DNA of 64,000 nt, taken from assembly GCA_002682825.1 (NCBI GenBank), contig NOKP01000015.1:496001-560000 (forward strand). The letters are read 5' to 3'. This DNA is from Neonectria sp. B-13. Its lineage: Eukaryota > Ascomycota > Sordariomycetes > Hypocreales > Nectriaceae. Below are positions 37,957 through 49,116 of this stretch, piece by piece. The first letter of the stretch is position 1, and each line of letters opens with the position of its first letter. A model generated the notes under the pieces. The model was not told where the DNA came from, ran no database searches, and saw only the letters and a list, made by a program, of their open reading frames with translations. The position numbers and the translations under genes are program-made.

Positions 37957-38418
37957 ATGCTTCTCACCAACTTCATCACAGCAGCTACGCTTGGCCTTGC
38001 CGGCCTTGCCACAGCTAAACCAGCCCCCGTCGGCAGCAACACCGGACAGCCCTGCGGCTTGAAGATTGCCCCTTGCCCCGAAGACTCCCGCTGCATCCCC
38101 GACTCTAGCGACTGCAAGGACCTCAACCGGTGCCGTGGCACATGCCACTTCAAGAACTACTACCAGCCGTGCGGCGGCTTCCGACCCGGCCCCTCGCCGC
38201 CGTGCCCCGCCTACACCAAGTGCCAAGACGACCCGCGATTCCCGGACAGTTGCGGCATGGCCTGCGATGCGCCGGGCATTTGCATTCGCTCCCCTCTGCC
38301 CCCGTGCGGCGGCTTCGCCGGCTTCCAGTGCCCGGCGGGACTTTACTGCTACGACGCGCCGAACGATGGGTGTGATCCCAACGACGGCGGCGCGGACTGC
38401 ATCGGCGTGTGTCTGTAG
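37957..38418 (+). CDS. secreted cysteine-rich protein of three six-cysteine repeats
   Basis: Single exon, 153 residues. Signal peptide MLLTNFITAATLGLAGLATA, then a mature region with 18 cysteines. These divide into three tandem units of about 35-40 residues, each with six cysteines and opening PCG: units start at QPCGLKIAPC, QPCGGFRPGPSPPC and PPCGGFAGFQC; each has a C-x5-C pair (CPEDSRC, CPAYTKC, CPAGLYC) and a closing C-x3-C or C-x5-C pair. Nine disulfides per protein would be possible. No known domain recognised with certainty. The start is set at the ATG before the signal peptide. Small, secreted, cysteine-rich and strongly promoted: effector- or antimicrobial-like in character, which is inference only. 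Confidence 0.85.
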   Translation: MLLTNFITAATLGLAGLATAKPAPVGSNTGQPCGLKIAPCPEDSRCIPDSSDCKDLNRCRGTCHFKNYYQPCGGFRPGPSPPCPAYTKCQDDPRFPDSCGMACDAPGICIRSPLPPCGGFAGFQCPAGLYCYDAPNDGCDPNDGGADCIGVCL

Positions 38419-39558
38419 TGGGACTAAGACATATATCATTCCGATCAAAGCGGTGGGATTGGGACTTATTTCGAGTGGTGGAGCTCAGTTTCAACACATC
38501 TCTATGCAAAGGCCAAAACGGTTCAGCCTCTTTTCTCTTGCAAACCCTCAAACCCTCCTACGAATTATATTCCCTCTACAGTATGGTACTCAACTTGATA
38601 GAACCATCTTCATTTAAGCCACAATTCTGGCCGAAAGTGTGCAAAGTTACAGACTAAAAAAAGATTAAGCTTTCCAGTGTGGCTTTGCCAATCAAGTGCT
38701 GTAAACATGTCAAGCTGCCGACTATGACGTGAGACAATCTGAATCATCTTAGTACCTCCATGTGACCTTTTTATCTGTCAAAGCCGTACCACAGGAATGC
38801 GTCTTGGAGGCTGTGCTGAGACCTGTCACATACGTCACGGTTACAATAGCAGTAATACCTTGAGACCATTCTGAGCAACCTCGTAAGGCACTACAACAAA
38901 GGTAGCCAGCCTATGGGGCGTCGTATGCTTGTTTGGTTTAAGCGAGCGTCCGTGACTGTGAAACTTCAACATCCGGCCTTTTCCACTCTTGCTATATGTG
39001 CAATGTGACTTTATGCTCATATGCATATCAACGGTGACATTAGGAATAGGCTATAACCTAATATGCTTATAATAGTAGCTTAAGCATTAGACTTACTTCC
39101 AAAGCTTAAAAAGTATAAACTATATTATAAGGTTGTAGAAAGGCGATCTATTGTAGAAATAGATGTTGCTTATAGATCTGGGGGAGACCTCAGCAATGTG
39201 ACCAGCTTTTGTGAGTCATTTCCAGAAGCGATTTAAATGGCTCTCTCATGAATTTCTTGGCGACGCACCAAGATCAAACAAAACCTCAAGGTGCTTCCTG
39301 GGATAAAGAGTAAATCTTGCAGCAAAACACTCTGAAGATGACGATATATGCAATTGTCTACAGTCATGGCGCTGCGTAATGCTCACACCATGATGTCAAG
39401 ATTATCATGGCTCAAATACACAATTCGCATTATTTTCCATCGCTGTCCAATACAAGAAACTTTATCATTGCCTCGGTGTTTTGCGACTCGGCTCACAAAA
39501 GAGGACTGTTTCACAGGAACATCATGTCCCCATGTCGTCAATACAAGTTTATTTGAAC
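38419..39558. other. intergenic with an AT-rich decayed-looking section
   Basis: About 1.1 kb, no gene supported. Positions 39040-39180 are strongly AT-rich with repeated TATA/TTATA words, as in RIP-mutated repeat relics of ascomycetes; no parent element recognised. Confidence 0.4.
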
Positions 39559-41910
39559 CTAGTTATCATCGACGTCCGAGATTGTCGATATTAGGCCTAA
39601 ATTCCAAAGTAGATGGCCCTGAAAACGGGGATTAGTACTTTCCTCTATCCAAGGTTTTATGATCCCCCATAGAGAAAGGATACGGCCTTGAGCTCAGGAA
39701 GGGTGGCTTACATGGGTACAAAACAGACCGACAACCTTTGAACCTGCAGGCTGCACAACAGTCCACTTTTTGTCTACTGTGAAACGACATTGAGGAGAGA
39801 TGACTTCCCGGCCAAAGTTCGTGCGGATCTATTTGGCGTGGTATGAGCACCGATCAACAAGTGCAGGATCTTTGACATACCTTCAACCCTACTAGCCATC
39901 CACCCTTCTCCTGTACTTCGATACTCTTCAGCTCCTCGCCTCTAGGGCCGTCGATCGACATGGAAATGCGACGACCTTCAGAGTAGTCAAACTTCCTTGG
40001 TGCAGGGTAATCATCACTAAATGGGCCGGTGTGCCCCAGATGACAATTTTGTGAAATATCGGCGTAGAGAAATTCTATGCCAGCGATATGGCACATGTCC
40101 AAAGTCCAAACGACAATCTCGACCAAGCTCGACAGATGCCGACCGTCCGATCCACCGAAGAAGAGAGTTGTGATCGGAAGATCGAAATCATCGGGTGGTT
40201 GGTCACCATTACTTCCGTTGAAGAGCATTCGCTCCGGTGGTACTTCAGGATACCAAAGACAGCTGTTTTGCCATTGATTTTCTCCTGAAGGCCCACACGA
40301 ACTATTACGACTCAGTGAAACAAGTTTCAAAGCCTGAGAAGAGTCAGCTCACATTCTCAGTTTCTGGGGGCCCAATGGGATGGAGGAATGAGGAAACAGA
40401 AACTAACATCGAACTCTGCCTTGACCGCAGAAATGCCTTCGGGCTCAGCCAAGTGCCATCTTGGGAAATCTCCTGGTTCGCCTGCCCAGGGGGACCTTGT
40501 GCCATCCTCGGTAATAACTGCGATTGCTCTGATCCCTGACATATCGAAAGCCAGCTCCCATCCTTGGATACGGTGGGCAGTGGAGACCCGAATGAGAACA
40601 GTTTGGTCATGGTGAAGGTATCCGAGAGCATGCGATTGGCCGCCTTCGCCAACAAACTGTAGACCAGAAACAAATAGGCCGCCTCCAGTGTGAACAAAAG
40701 ATACAGACATATATTGTACTTCAAGAGGCTGTGAGAAGTGAAGAGCCCGAGCCCGCAAAACTCGACAGCCGTGCCCGAATCTCTTCCGTAGATCATTGAT
40801 ATCACGTGCAGCTGTGCGCCAAGACGGGTTCCCTTCGCTTTCGCGTTGCTCACCTAGCATGGAAGGCTCAAACCAAGTCTTCAACGGGGACCCATCACAA
40901 GGAACACCTTCCATGTGATAGAGCGTTGTTTGGAGGCGCTTCACGAGCCCCCAGACACGTCTCCGATTGGTCATATTTGGATTATCGCAGGCCCATACTC
41001 GAAGTGATAGATATAGCGCCCGCCAGGACTCTGGAGGGTGGTCTAAAACCTCAAGTATATCATCAAACTCGTTGCCCTGCTGAAAGCGTGATGCCCAAAA
41101 TTTCTCTGGCAGGCTCAGCATGGTGAAGACTGGGGAGGCAAGGCGTAAAGAGCGGACATCGTGAGTTGGAAGGAGGGTGACGATGAGTTGAAGAAGCTCC
41201 GGAGACAAACAGGAGAATTTATCTCCCTCTAGATTGAGTGTATCGGGGCTGAGACGAGACTGAAATGCATCATCCTGGAGGCGAGCAGAGTGCTTGACAG
41301 CCTTCACAAGGCTTGGAACACCAAAAGGATCTGAAAGTAAGTCCTTGGGTAGAGATGCCATGTCTGAGAAGCGACTACTCAAGATAGGGATTTCAGGAGT
41401 CCTCAGGAGGGCTGCTGCTCCTCCGTAGTTGTGTCCCCAATCCATAATGTTGTCCTTGCCGATGGGCATGGAGAGACAGGCCTCGAAAAGAAGGCGCAGG
41501 TTCGGCGTGAAGCCTGTTTCGAAAAGGTTCCAACAGGACGAATGGAATCCGACACCCCAAAACGGTTCTGACCAAGTCCGGACAGTCTCGGGATACACGA
41601 CAAACTTCAGACTCAATGTCGACAACGCCACGTCAATCATGGAGCCTGGACCAAGAGGGTCACTGTAGCGCTTGCAGGGATCAGTTGGAACGGTTCCGGT
41701 GACGACGTCGTCGTATTCATCACAGATTCCCACTCCAGACAACCGAACGTCGTCCCAATTGTCGTTCTCAATCCACACTAGGCATGAAAGTCAGCTCTCT
41801 CTCAGGCCTGGCTGAGTTGTAGTGGCAAACTTACGAGCTCGAAATTCTTTGAGCCATGGCTCATAGATTTGCCGGGTGATGGGAATTCCACATAGGGCAC
41901 AGTACCTCAT
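39559..41910 (-). CDS. F-box protein with fungal DUF7600-like C-terminal region
   Basis: Five exons: 41910-41835, 41777-40408, 40333-39881, 39828-39712, 39618-39559; 691 residues, all phases consistent. The start MRYCALCGIPI has a CxxC pair typical of these proteins. The F-box-like segment is FSCLSPELLQLIVTLLPTHD near residue 215. The following region (SWRALYLSLRVW; SGLQFVGEGGQSHALGYLHH; GWELAFDMSGIRAIAVITED) looks like the large lectin/galactose-binding-like domain of fungal F-box DUF7600 proteins, ending with KVVGLFCTH and LLWNLGLIS. Expected role: substrate adaptor of an SCF-type ubiquitin ligase; substrate unknown. The last two small exons were placed because they restore the usual C-terminal LGLIS strand. 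Confidence 0.8.
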
Positions 41911-43109
41911 GGTTGAAGAAGGAGCTTGAGTGGTGTAATAATCACGGCTGGTTACCTTGGTAGATGTTGTTCTACCTGAGAGGGTGAGTGAGATAAGGTA
42001 CTAGCGCTCGTCTCAATTATCAGGCTAATCACGCCCTAATTTAAGGCAAAATACGAGTACCCTTCCAGCGGCTACTGTGAGCGGCTACAGTGGTGGGCGG
42101 CTACATAATTTTGACCAATGAAAGTGTTATGAAGTATGTATGGGACCACACTCACCCCTGTGATAGATTGGTCTCGGCGGCTAAGCGCGGTCCATTCTCG
42201 ATGCATCCGGATAGTTGTACGCGGCGATTTTACATTTCTCTGATGTGATCTTATCATGGGAACCTGCTACTCCCGCGAGACTCAGTACTGGAAGATCCCT
42301 TTGAGTGAGGCTGAGTACTGTCTTTCACGATTGGTCGAACAACATTACAGTGACTGCGTCCGATCTTTCGCACACTCCAAGGGACAGAATGCCCACGGTT
42401 GGTCTAAGGGGCGGGTAGTGGGCAGTTTCCAGACTCCGCTTGGTCTCTACGCTGCTAATCTGCCTCAAATTTAAGTAATGAGACACCGAAATAGCGATAG
42501 ATAAGCGCTTGTCCCACTCTTTCTTCCCTTGAGGGAGGGCTTGGCGCATTTTTTTCCTATTTTCAGCGAGAATCGATGTCGTGTATGCCGCCCAGACTTG
42601 ACGCCTCCGGCGTTTGAGCTGCCGCGTACGGTCGCATACTAGACACCGCAAGCTAAACCAAACTTGACTGGGCTGAGCGTTCTCCCTTCCCTGTCAAATG
42701 GATCAAGCACTGCCCCGTAGTTTCATGTGTCCAGATTGATAACTGCCATGGCTCCTTTGCGCTGAAGCGTCCGGCCCCAAGGAGACCAGAGCTAGTTTTG
42801 TTTCGGCATTTCCCTCTCCGTCCTAGCCGCAAGAAACCTCATTAGTTAGTTGGTACCTTGCCCGGGCTGCCATGCGACCGCCTTATAACCAACACGTAAG
42901 ATCGTCGGCGGCAGACCTTGACTCTTTTCGACAGGCAGGGTTCGGTTCTCGAATCCCCATTCCCTCTAGGGCGTGATGTTGTATAAAACCGACAATGATT
43001 CCTGTATTCTGCTCAGCAGTTTCAGCTCAAGTAACCAGCACTGTAACCGTTTAGAAGACTTACAGCCCTCTTCTTGCCTTCTCTCCTCTTCGATAATTCT
43101 ATCAACGCT
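41911..43109. other. intergenic with a possible transposon terminus
   Basis: About 1.2 kb. A short open frame at 42256-42474 (MGTCYSRETQYWKIPL...) has no recognised family. A transposon-like end is listed separately. No gene supported. Confidence 0.35.
42066..42120. mobile_element. possible relic of a DNA-transposon terminal repeat
   Basis: The section holds three spaced copies of a GCGGCTAC word (AGCGGCTACTGTGAGCGGCTACAG at its start) followed by GGGCGGCTACATAATTTTGACC, which resembles terminal inverted repeats of fungal pogo/Fot-type elements. No matching inverted end and no transposase remain in the window, so this would be a solo end or MITE fragment. Confidence 0.3.
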
Positions 43110-43712
43110 ATGTCTCGAGGTCGCCCCCCATACCTTCCAGCCCAGGAGGACATAACAGATACCGTAAGTAGCATTAACTCCAATCTTGAGCGGGCGTTTA
43201 TCCTAATCGTGTTGTAGTACATGGATCCGAGCTATATTCCGTTTGGGGAGTACTCCGTTCGCCAAATCACCCGGCGTTCACTTGAATCGGACGTTGGGGA
43301 GGCCTGGAGCGCCATCCTCTTCGACGTCTTCAGCTATTATGATGGCTACAGCATATCCCATGAGGCCACTCTTGAAGGTCAGAGAATCGACATGAAGGTC
43401 TCACGCCTGGAGAACAGAAGTTTATTGAACTTCCTCGTCCTGGAACTCAAGCGCTCGTCCTATGCGAATTCGGCCTCAGCTTTGGTAGAAGCCGAAGAGC
43501 AGCTCATAGGCTATCTAGAGTCCCTGCCTCATACTGATGAGGACAAGCTTTGGGGTGCACTCTGCATCGGTAAAAGTGTGCAATTTTATAAGGTAGAGCA
43601 ACAATATGGACAGACCGAACTCATTTGTATGCATGAAGGGATGCTCCGCATTGATCGCCAGCCTGAGACAGTTACAGAATATCTACAGTGGATTAAATCC
43701 CAGGCGAGGTAG
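43110..43712 (+). CDS. small protein with PD-(D/E)XK nuclease-like motif
   Basis: Two exons, 43110-43163 and 43218-43712, give 182 residues; the phase-0 intron (GTAAGT...TGTAG) joins DITDT to YMDPSYIPFGE. The core reads EGQRIDMKV (Asp 76), a short hairpin, then LNFLVLELKRSS (Glu 94, Lys 96): strand-D-strand-ExK order typical of PD-(D/E)XK nuclease folds, with an upstream Glu 46 in a helix (VGEAWSAILF). The rest is LVEAEEQLIGYLES (helix) and LWGALCIGKSVQFYKVE (strands), also fold-like. No signal peptide or zinc motif. The family is not one I can name. Could act on nucleic acid or be a catalytically dead relative. Confidence 0.62.
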
Positions 43713-44827
43713 AGCAGGGTGTCTGGGTGTCATTCTGGTTTCAGATTCATTTATTTAGCAGGCTCCTCATTGTCAGTTTGTCAATTTTGCTTTATGTTAT
43801 TGTGCCTCATGTCTATTTCTAATCGCCTATACATAATTAATCGAGAAGTGTGTCAGTTAGCTATTTACAGTCGACCCTTACTGAACTGCATATAACCCAA
43901 ATGATGTGGCAAAAGTGAGAACTGGTAGACCTTTGTATTATCCAGGTTGAACTCAGGTTAGATAGCCTATAAGCGACCAAAGCTCCGACGCATTTACGTA
44001 TTTCAAGTATGGCGATGCTTATTTTTCTCACTGGACGTCATCAGACAAAGACATGGATACGAGACTTCAGCTCCCACTTTGCTGCTTCACATGTGCTAAT
44101 CAGCTATATCGCACAATCCATTGGCTTTCGCGTCTCGAAACTTGCATTCCGTCACTCAATTGGGTATCACCGCTGTCATGAGTATCCTGCGTGGGATCCT
44201 TCGCTTGCAACACAGTCGCAAACAGGTCTCAGAACAATCCATCTAACACATTGGCGGCCAATATGAGAAGACCCCATTCATTAAAAGCGAAGGACCAGGT
44301 GGAAGGAATTGGCAATAATACGAAACATGACCGCCTATGTGAGTGAGTTAGAGGGGAAGGATGCCAAGAGCTCTCGGCGGGCTCAGTGTGGGTGATGGAG
44401 GGTTCAGTTTTGGGATTACGCTAGGGCCCATCAGCCAGGATAAGGGCAAGGACCAGGTCCATGTGAGGATAAGGTGTGAATGAGGGCAAGGTAATCCTAG
44501 CTCAGTTACCGACGTCCGCTCGGAGGTTGGGTGTAACTGATTGATTAGGCGAACATAACTAATTACTAAGCAGTAATTATTGTTTTTCACGGTCAAAGCA
44601 AGAAAATAACTTTATAAGGAGCAGCCTGAATATTGTGAATGTATTAATCCCAAAGGCGTCAAAATGATATTAAATCTACCGGCCAGAACATTCATAACTG
44701 CGAAGTGCCTATTATAGCCTTACAGAAGTGTCCATTAAATCTCAAGAGAAATGGCTCGAAGAAAAGAATTATACATGCTGCATGAGGAGCCTCATGTCTC
44801 GTCTAATCGTTGAAAGCGATCAATCGC
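43713..44827. other. AT-rich intergenic
   Basis: About 1.1 kb, no gene supported. Contains TAATTA-rich stretches near 44560-44600 and the terminator of the CFEM gene. Confidence 0.45.
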
Positions 44828-45919
44828 TTAGAGAAGGAAGGCAGCAGCGGCCACACCGGCAGCGGCGAGGAAGCCGGAGACAGCGACAGCGTTGGCCTAT
44901 AGAGCGTGTCAGCGACATGAATTAGGGAGTCAGATTGTAGAAGAACTTACACCGCTGACGATGACAGTGGAGGGGGTCGTGGTAGAGTCATCAGGGGTCG
45001 TGCCATTGGGCTTGGCAGAGCCGCTCTGGAAATCGTTGTTAGTATTCTCGGTCTTCTACAGTAGTACAGATTCACTTACGCCAGTGGGAGTGGCAACAAC
45101 AGTCTCGACGGAAGAGGTCTTAGCGGCAGAGGTCTCGGCAACCCCGGTGGTCTCTTCAGCAACAGAAGATTCGGTGACAGCGGGAACAGACTCCTCAGCG
45201 GAAGTCTCGACAGCGGAAGTCTCGGCAGCGGAGGTCTCAGCGGCCTTGGTGGTCTCCTCGGCAGCCTCAGTAGTATCCTCAGCGGCCTTGGTGGTCTCTT
45301 CAGCAGCAGCCTTAGAGGTGGTGACAGCAACAGCGGTGGTCTCCTTAACCTCAGCCTTGGTGGTAGTGGGGGCCTAAGCAGCTTGTTAGCATCAGGCCGA
45401 CCTGTTGCAGGAACGGACATTGCTTACAGACTCGGGGGGGACCACAACGGTGTAGCCAAGACCTAGATACATATTAGCCTTTATCGGATTTCAAATCATT
45501 CAAGTAAACCGTACCGTCGCAAAGGTCAACACCGAAGGCGATTGCTTCCTTGGAGTCGGCGGAGCTCTTGCAGTCGGAGCGAGCGCACTCGATGAAGTAA
45601 CCCTGGAGCGAGGGCATGGCGCAGAAGCACAGGTACATGGTGTCGAGCTTGCAGTCCATGGGAGGGTGGTCGGTGATGACGCCCTGGAAGCAGTCGATCT
45701 ATTGGAGAGTGCCAGGTCAGTATTCGGTCTCTGCATGGTGTTCGTCCCTGCTTCTCTGGTTCGTCCGAGCACACCAACGGCTTGATGGTTGGAGACTAGA
45801 GAAAACAAGGGAATGGTCTGTCTTGGGTGACATACAGCACAAGCCGGGATGGCAGTGGCCAAGGACACCAGGGAGAGGACGCCGGCAGCGGCAAGCTGGA
45901 TGGAGGTGAAGGTCTTCAT
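44828..45919 (-). CDS. GPI-anchored CFEM cell-surface protein
   Basis: Six exons: 45919-45836, 45698-45515, 45462-45428, 45373-45080, 45025-44951, 44896-44828; 246 residues. Signal peptide MKTFTSIQLAAAGVLSLVSL, then a CFEM domain with eight cysteines: PACAIDC (C-x3-C), PMDCKLDTMYLCFC (with Asp five before the C-x-C, the position that coordinates haem iron in Candida Csa2), YFIECARSDC and VDLC. A Thr/Ser/Glu/Ala-rich stalk (VKETTAVAV ... VETVVATPTG) is likely glycosylated. The C-terminus VSGANAVAVSGFLAAAGVAA is a GPI-attachment type hydrophobic tail. Expected at the plasma membrane or wall; role in haem/iron capture is inferred from family. A double SreA-type site lies 507 bases upstream. First of two tandem CFEM genes. 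Confidence 0.92.
45180..45345 (-). repeat. minisatellite-like repeats encoding the Thr/Glu/Ala stalk
   Basis: Imperfect repeats of a GCGGMAGTCTCG / GCCTTGGTGGTCTC unit encode the repeated ETSA and ETTKAAE words of the stalk. Such coding repeats vary in copy number between fungal isolates. Seen in the sequence; variability is inference. Confidence 0.6.
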
Positions 45920-48337
45920 GATGTCTGGTGGGGGCGTTGCTGAACGAAGGTAGCACGTTGATAGCGAGAGACAGTTGGAGGCGAGTTGTCGAAGACGAGG
46001 GCTACTGATGGATTGAAGGCGGTACTGAACAAAACGAGGAGAGATGGAGCGAGGTGAATGCACCCTTATACCTTGGAATATGGACTGGTCGTGATGTTCC
46101 AAGCCCACTTGACTGGGTTATCATGCCAGCCAAGTCTTTCCAGGTCAGGCAGGAGGAACAGACCAGACTCCGCGTCGGCCATATCTCATGTCACATCCCA
46201 TGCTACGACCCATGTCTGGTCCCATGTCTTGGCTCTTATCCCATGCTTTGCCCCCATCCTGTCGATGGCCTCCATCCTACCTAGCCAGATCACACCGTTA
46301 GCTGTGTATAAGTCAGGTTAGGCCGTCTCCACTGGCCGGTGGGTGGCGTGCGTGATAATTTGTCTCTCCAGGCTGAATCGGGTTGGTCAGGCACGACAAC
46401 CTTGGCTTGAGTGGTAATTTTAAAGTTATCTGATCATCTGATAATGCGACTAAGCCCAAGCGAGGCACTGTGGAGTTGTGCCATGCTCCTAAGGTTCTCC
46501 ACCCTTTGCCACCGGAGTTCGCTTCCATTTGCTACTGGCTCAGACCGTGCTTTACCTTGTTATGTTATATCCGGTCTACGGAGACGCAGGCTATTCGTTC
46601 CTCCCCCGAGGCCGCTCGCTTGGCAGCCCAAGGCGTTCTGGGCTCTGTGGAGAAAGGATGCCATCTCAACCCTGTCCATCAGAGCGAGCCCTGTTCGTCA
46701 AAGCCCTGTCGATCGGAGCCCCGGCCGAACTGCGAACTGCGTTGCCTAGGGCTGAAGCAAGATCCCGAAGCCGCTCCTGGCGCTGCCCACTTTATTCGGA
46801 TTTCAGCTCTGCTGCTTCTGTCCAAGCAGTTCGACCAGACTAGCGTGGGAGCGACTTCGCCGGTGCCAACGCGCTGCTCATCGAAACTAGCACCGGTTCC
46901 AAGTTTCCTGACCAGGGTGATCATTGTGTGTGTCCGCAAAAGAACGGGCCGACGTGGAAGGCGCGGATCAGCAACGGGAGCGCCATACACTAGATACCCG
47001 ATTGAGCTTCGACAAGGGTGCCAGTACGGCCGAAGACTCTAGGTATCAACGGAGTAGGAATGAGGGCCGGAGTGAGGGTGAGGTGATTCCGACAGCCCGA
47101 CAGCTGTCTCACCCCAGCTCTACAACAACTCCTAGCTCCAGGCCCGACATCACCATTGAAGACCCTCTGGAGCTCCGCTCTCAGCAACCTGCATGGAAAG
47201 AGATGCTGGGACAAGAGCTCCTATCACTTGCTCCTCTACCCAAGATGGACATCCTATGTTCCTGCTTGACGGCATCCTCTACGCAATGGCACTGTATTGA
47301 CATTCCGGTACAGCTCCAGCCAAGTCACATACAATGATCGTGCATCGAAGACGCAGGATTCAGACTCCGACAGGGTCTTGATCAGTACAGCTTGCCCTGG
47401 ACGCGGTTCCCCATGTGGTCGGGTACCTTTTGTGCCACGGTCCACAGTCCACGGATCGTTCTGCCGAGGGCGGACCCTGAAAAGACTGGAGACATGAACC
47501 TGCCCCCACTGATCCGAAGCCCACTCCTTTATCTGATCACGGACTCATCCAGTAACAGAAGTCAATGGTCTCACGGCTGAAAATGCGCTCATGGGATTCT
47601 TCGTACTATGGCCTCGAGCCTTGCCCGATCCGCTCATAGCAGCATACAGAAGTTCTCCGTCCCTTCTCGCCAGGCCACCGGCGTCTACGAGATCCACGAC
47701 TCACCAGTCAAGCTCCGTCCCAAGCTCCCTGACGCAGACGGGGCGCATCCCAGCAAGGCGACGGATCGGAGTGGGTCCCCCCGGTTCTAACCCTTGCCCG
47801 CCCCCTGTCCGGAGCTGGCAAATCTGTCCGACTCCGGCTCCGATCTTGCAAACCCTGGCGATTTCTTATTCATGCATCCGCGCTTGACAGCCATTACCGC
47901 GACAAGGGTGAACGGGCAGCTGGGAGGCGCTCCGAACTCCGATGGCAACTACATCTCTGACAAGCCACTTAGTTCATGCATAATGTGCGGAATGAGTTGA
48001 GGTTAAAATGACTCTTCATAATCGTAACTACGTACTCATCAAATGTTGCCAATGTCTAACTGTCGGTCACCACCAACACAAGGATCTGTCTGTCCCAAAT
48101 TATTTGCCTCCCTGCGTCTGGTATCTTGCTGACATTGTACAACCACCATCTATGCCTCCCTTGCCTTGGAACCACAAGTTCAGCACCCGGTAAAAGCACA
48201 CTCGGCTGGTCAACAAAGGTCAATCGGCCCAGTTGATCAAGCCCCTGAAGCGAAACGTCAAAGAAAACCCGCTGGAAGGATTCAAGCTAGGTAGGGGGTT
48301 CACTCCACACCCAGACCCGAGCAATATTGCCAGCGTC
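45920..48337. other. intergenic between the two CFEM genes
   Basis: About 2.4 kb. Open frames (for example 46470-47042 on the plus strand) show no family, no intron logic and mixed composition; I do not call a gene. Holds the upstream region of the GPI-CFEM gene, with the palindrome listed separately and a TATAAGGG element at about 46063-46070. Confidence 0.4.
46426..46444. promoter_or_regulatory. palindromic double SreA/GATA-type site
   Basis: TTATCTGATCATCTGATAA holds ATCAGATAA on the minus strand and ATCTGATAA on the plus strand, one base apart. ATCWGATAA is the established binding consensus of iron-repressing GATA factors (SreA, Sre1). It lies 507 bases upstream of the GPI-CFEM start and matches the site before the second CFEM gene in 18 of 19 bases. 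Confidence 0.7.
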
Positions 48338-48825
48338 TTAGACGGGGCAAGTATCGGGGAGCCAAGCAATGGGGGAAGCATACGCTGAGAGCGTGTTAGC
48401 CAAGAATGAGGCGAGGATCCGAATATCTCGGGAGCAAGAGCCTAATCCGAGGGGCGACTTGGTACTTACAGACGCAGGTATCCTTGCCCTCCTTGATGGC
48501 CTCCAGCTTAGTGGCAGTGGTGGAGCAGTTGGCGCAGACGCAGTCACGGTAGGCCAGGGTCAGAGCCTTGATCTTGCACATGCACAGGAACATGTTGGCC
48601 TCGGTGCAGGTGGCGGCAGCGGGGTGGGCCATGACCGTGTTGAAGCAGGTGAGCTGTGGGGAGGGACAAAGGTTAGCCGACGCTCATCAAACTCGCCCAG
48701 GCCATTGGGATCTTGTTGGTTGTTGGCTGTTGGGTTGGGACGGATTTGTGTCTTACAGCGCACAGGGGGAAAGCAGCGACTGAGCTGACGGAGGCCAGGG
48801 CGGCAACGGCAATGGAGATCTTCAT
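48338..48825 (-). CDS. small secreted CFEM protein
   Basis: Three exons, 48825-48757, 48653-48470, 48384-48338; 99 residues. Signal peptide MKISIAVAALASVSSVAAF. The CFEM pattern is PLCALTC (C-x3-C), AATCTEANMFLCMC (C-x-C), YRDCVCANC and DTC. An extra cysteine sits in the C6-C7 interval (CVCANC), and the Asp expected five residues before the C-x-C pair is an Ala, so haem coordination of the usual kind is doubtful. There is no stalk or GPI tail: it should be secreted. The last exon is short and ends in ...WLPDTCPV; alternative reading into the intron is less likely since it meets stops. Double SreA-type site 292 bases upstream. Tandem with the GPI-CFEM gene. Confidence 0.85.
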
Positions 48826-48930
48826 GGTGGCGGTTAGGACTGGGGTTTGTGTTTGAACTGAGGTTTGGATGAGGCTGTTGAGAGTAATTTGATGAGGATA
48901 ATTCTTGGAAACTGTGAGGACAAGAGAGGC

Positions 48931-48939
48931 CTTTTTATA
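48931..48939 (-). promoter_or_regulatory. TATA box of secreted CFEM gene
   Basis: TATAAAAAG on the minus strand, 106-114 bases upstream of the ATG at 48825. Confidence 0.6.
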
Positions 48940-49116
48940 CCTGGATTCACTGCTTTTCCTGTTCTGTCAATCTCAGCCAAAGTACACTTGAAGCCTCTTC
49001 CAAATCCCTCGGTCCCACGCCGAGTACACAACGGGACTAGAATGGCCCTTGGCGAATCCTTACTTGAGAAGCTGACTGCAGCCAGCGTGGGGACGCCCAT
49101 AGATGGCATGTTATCT

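Noticed and set aside
42930..42965. tRNA-like T-arm (GGTTC...GAATCCC)
   Set aside because: The loop has extra bases and no acceptor, D or anticodon stem can be folded around it.
46470..47042. 190-codon plus-strand frame between the CFEM genes
   Set aside because: No ATG context, signal peptide or domain; amino-acid composition looks random and it overlaps several other frames.
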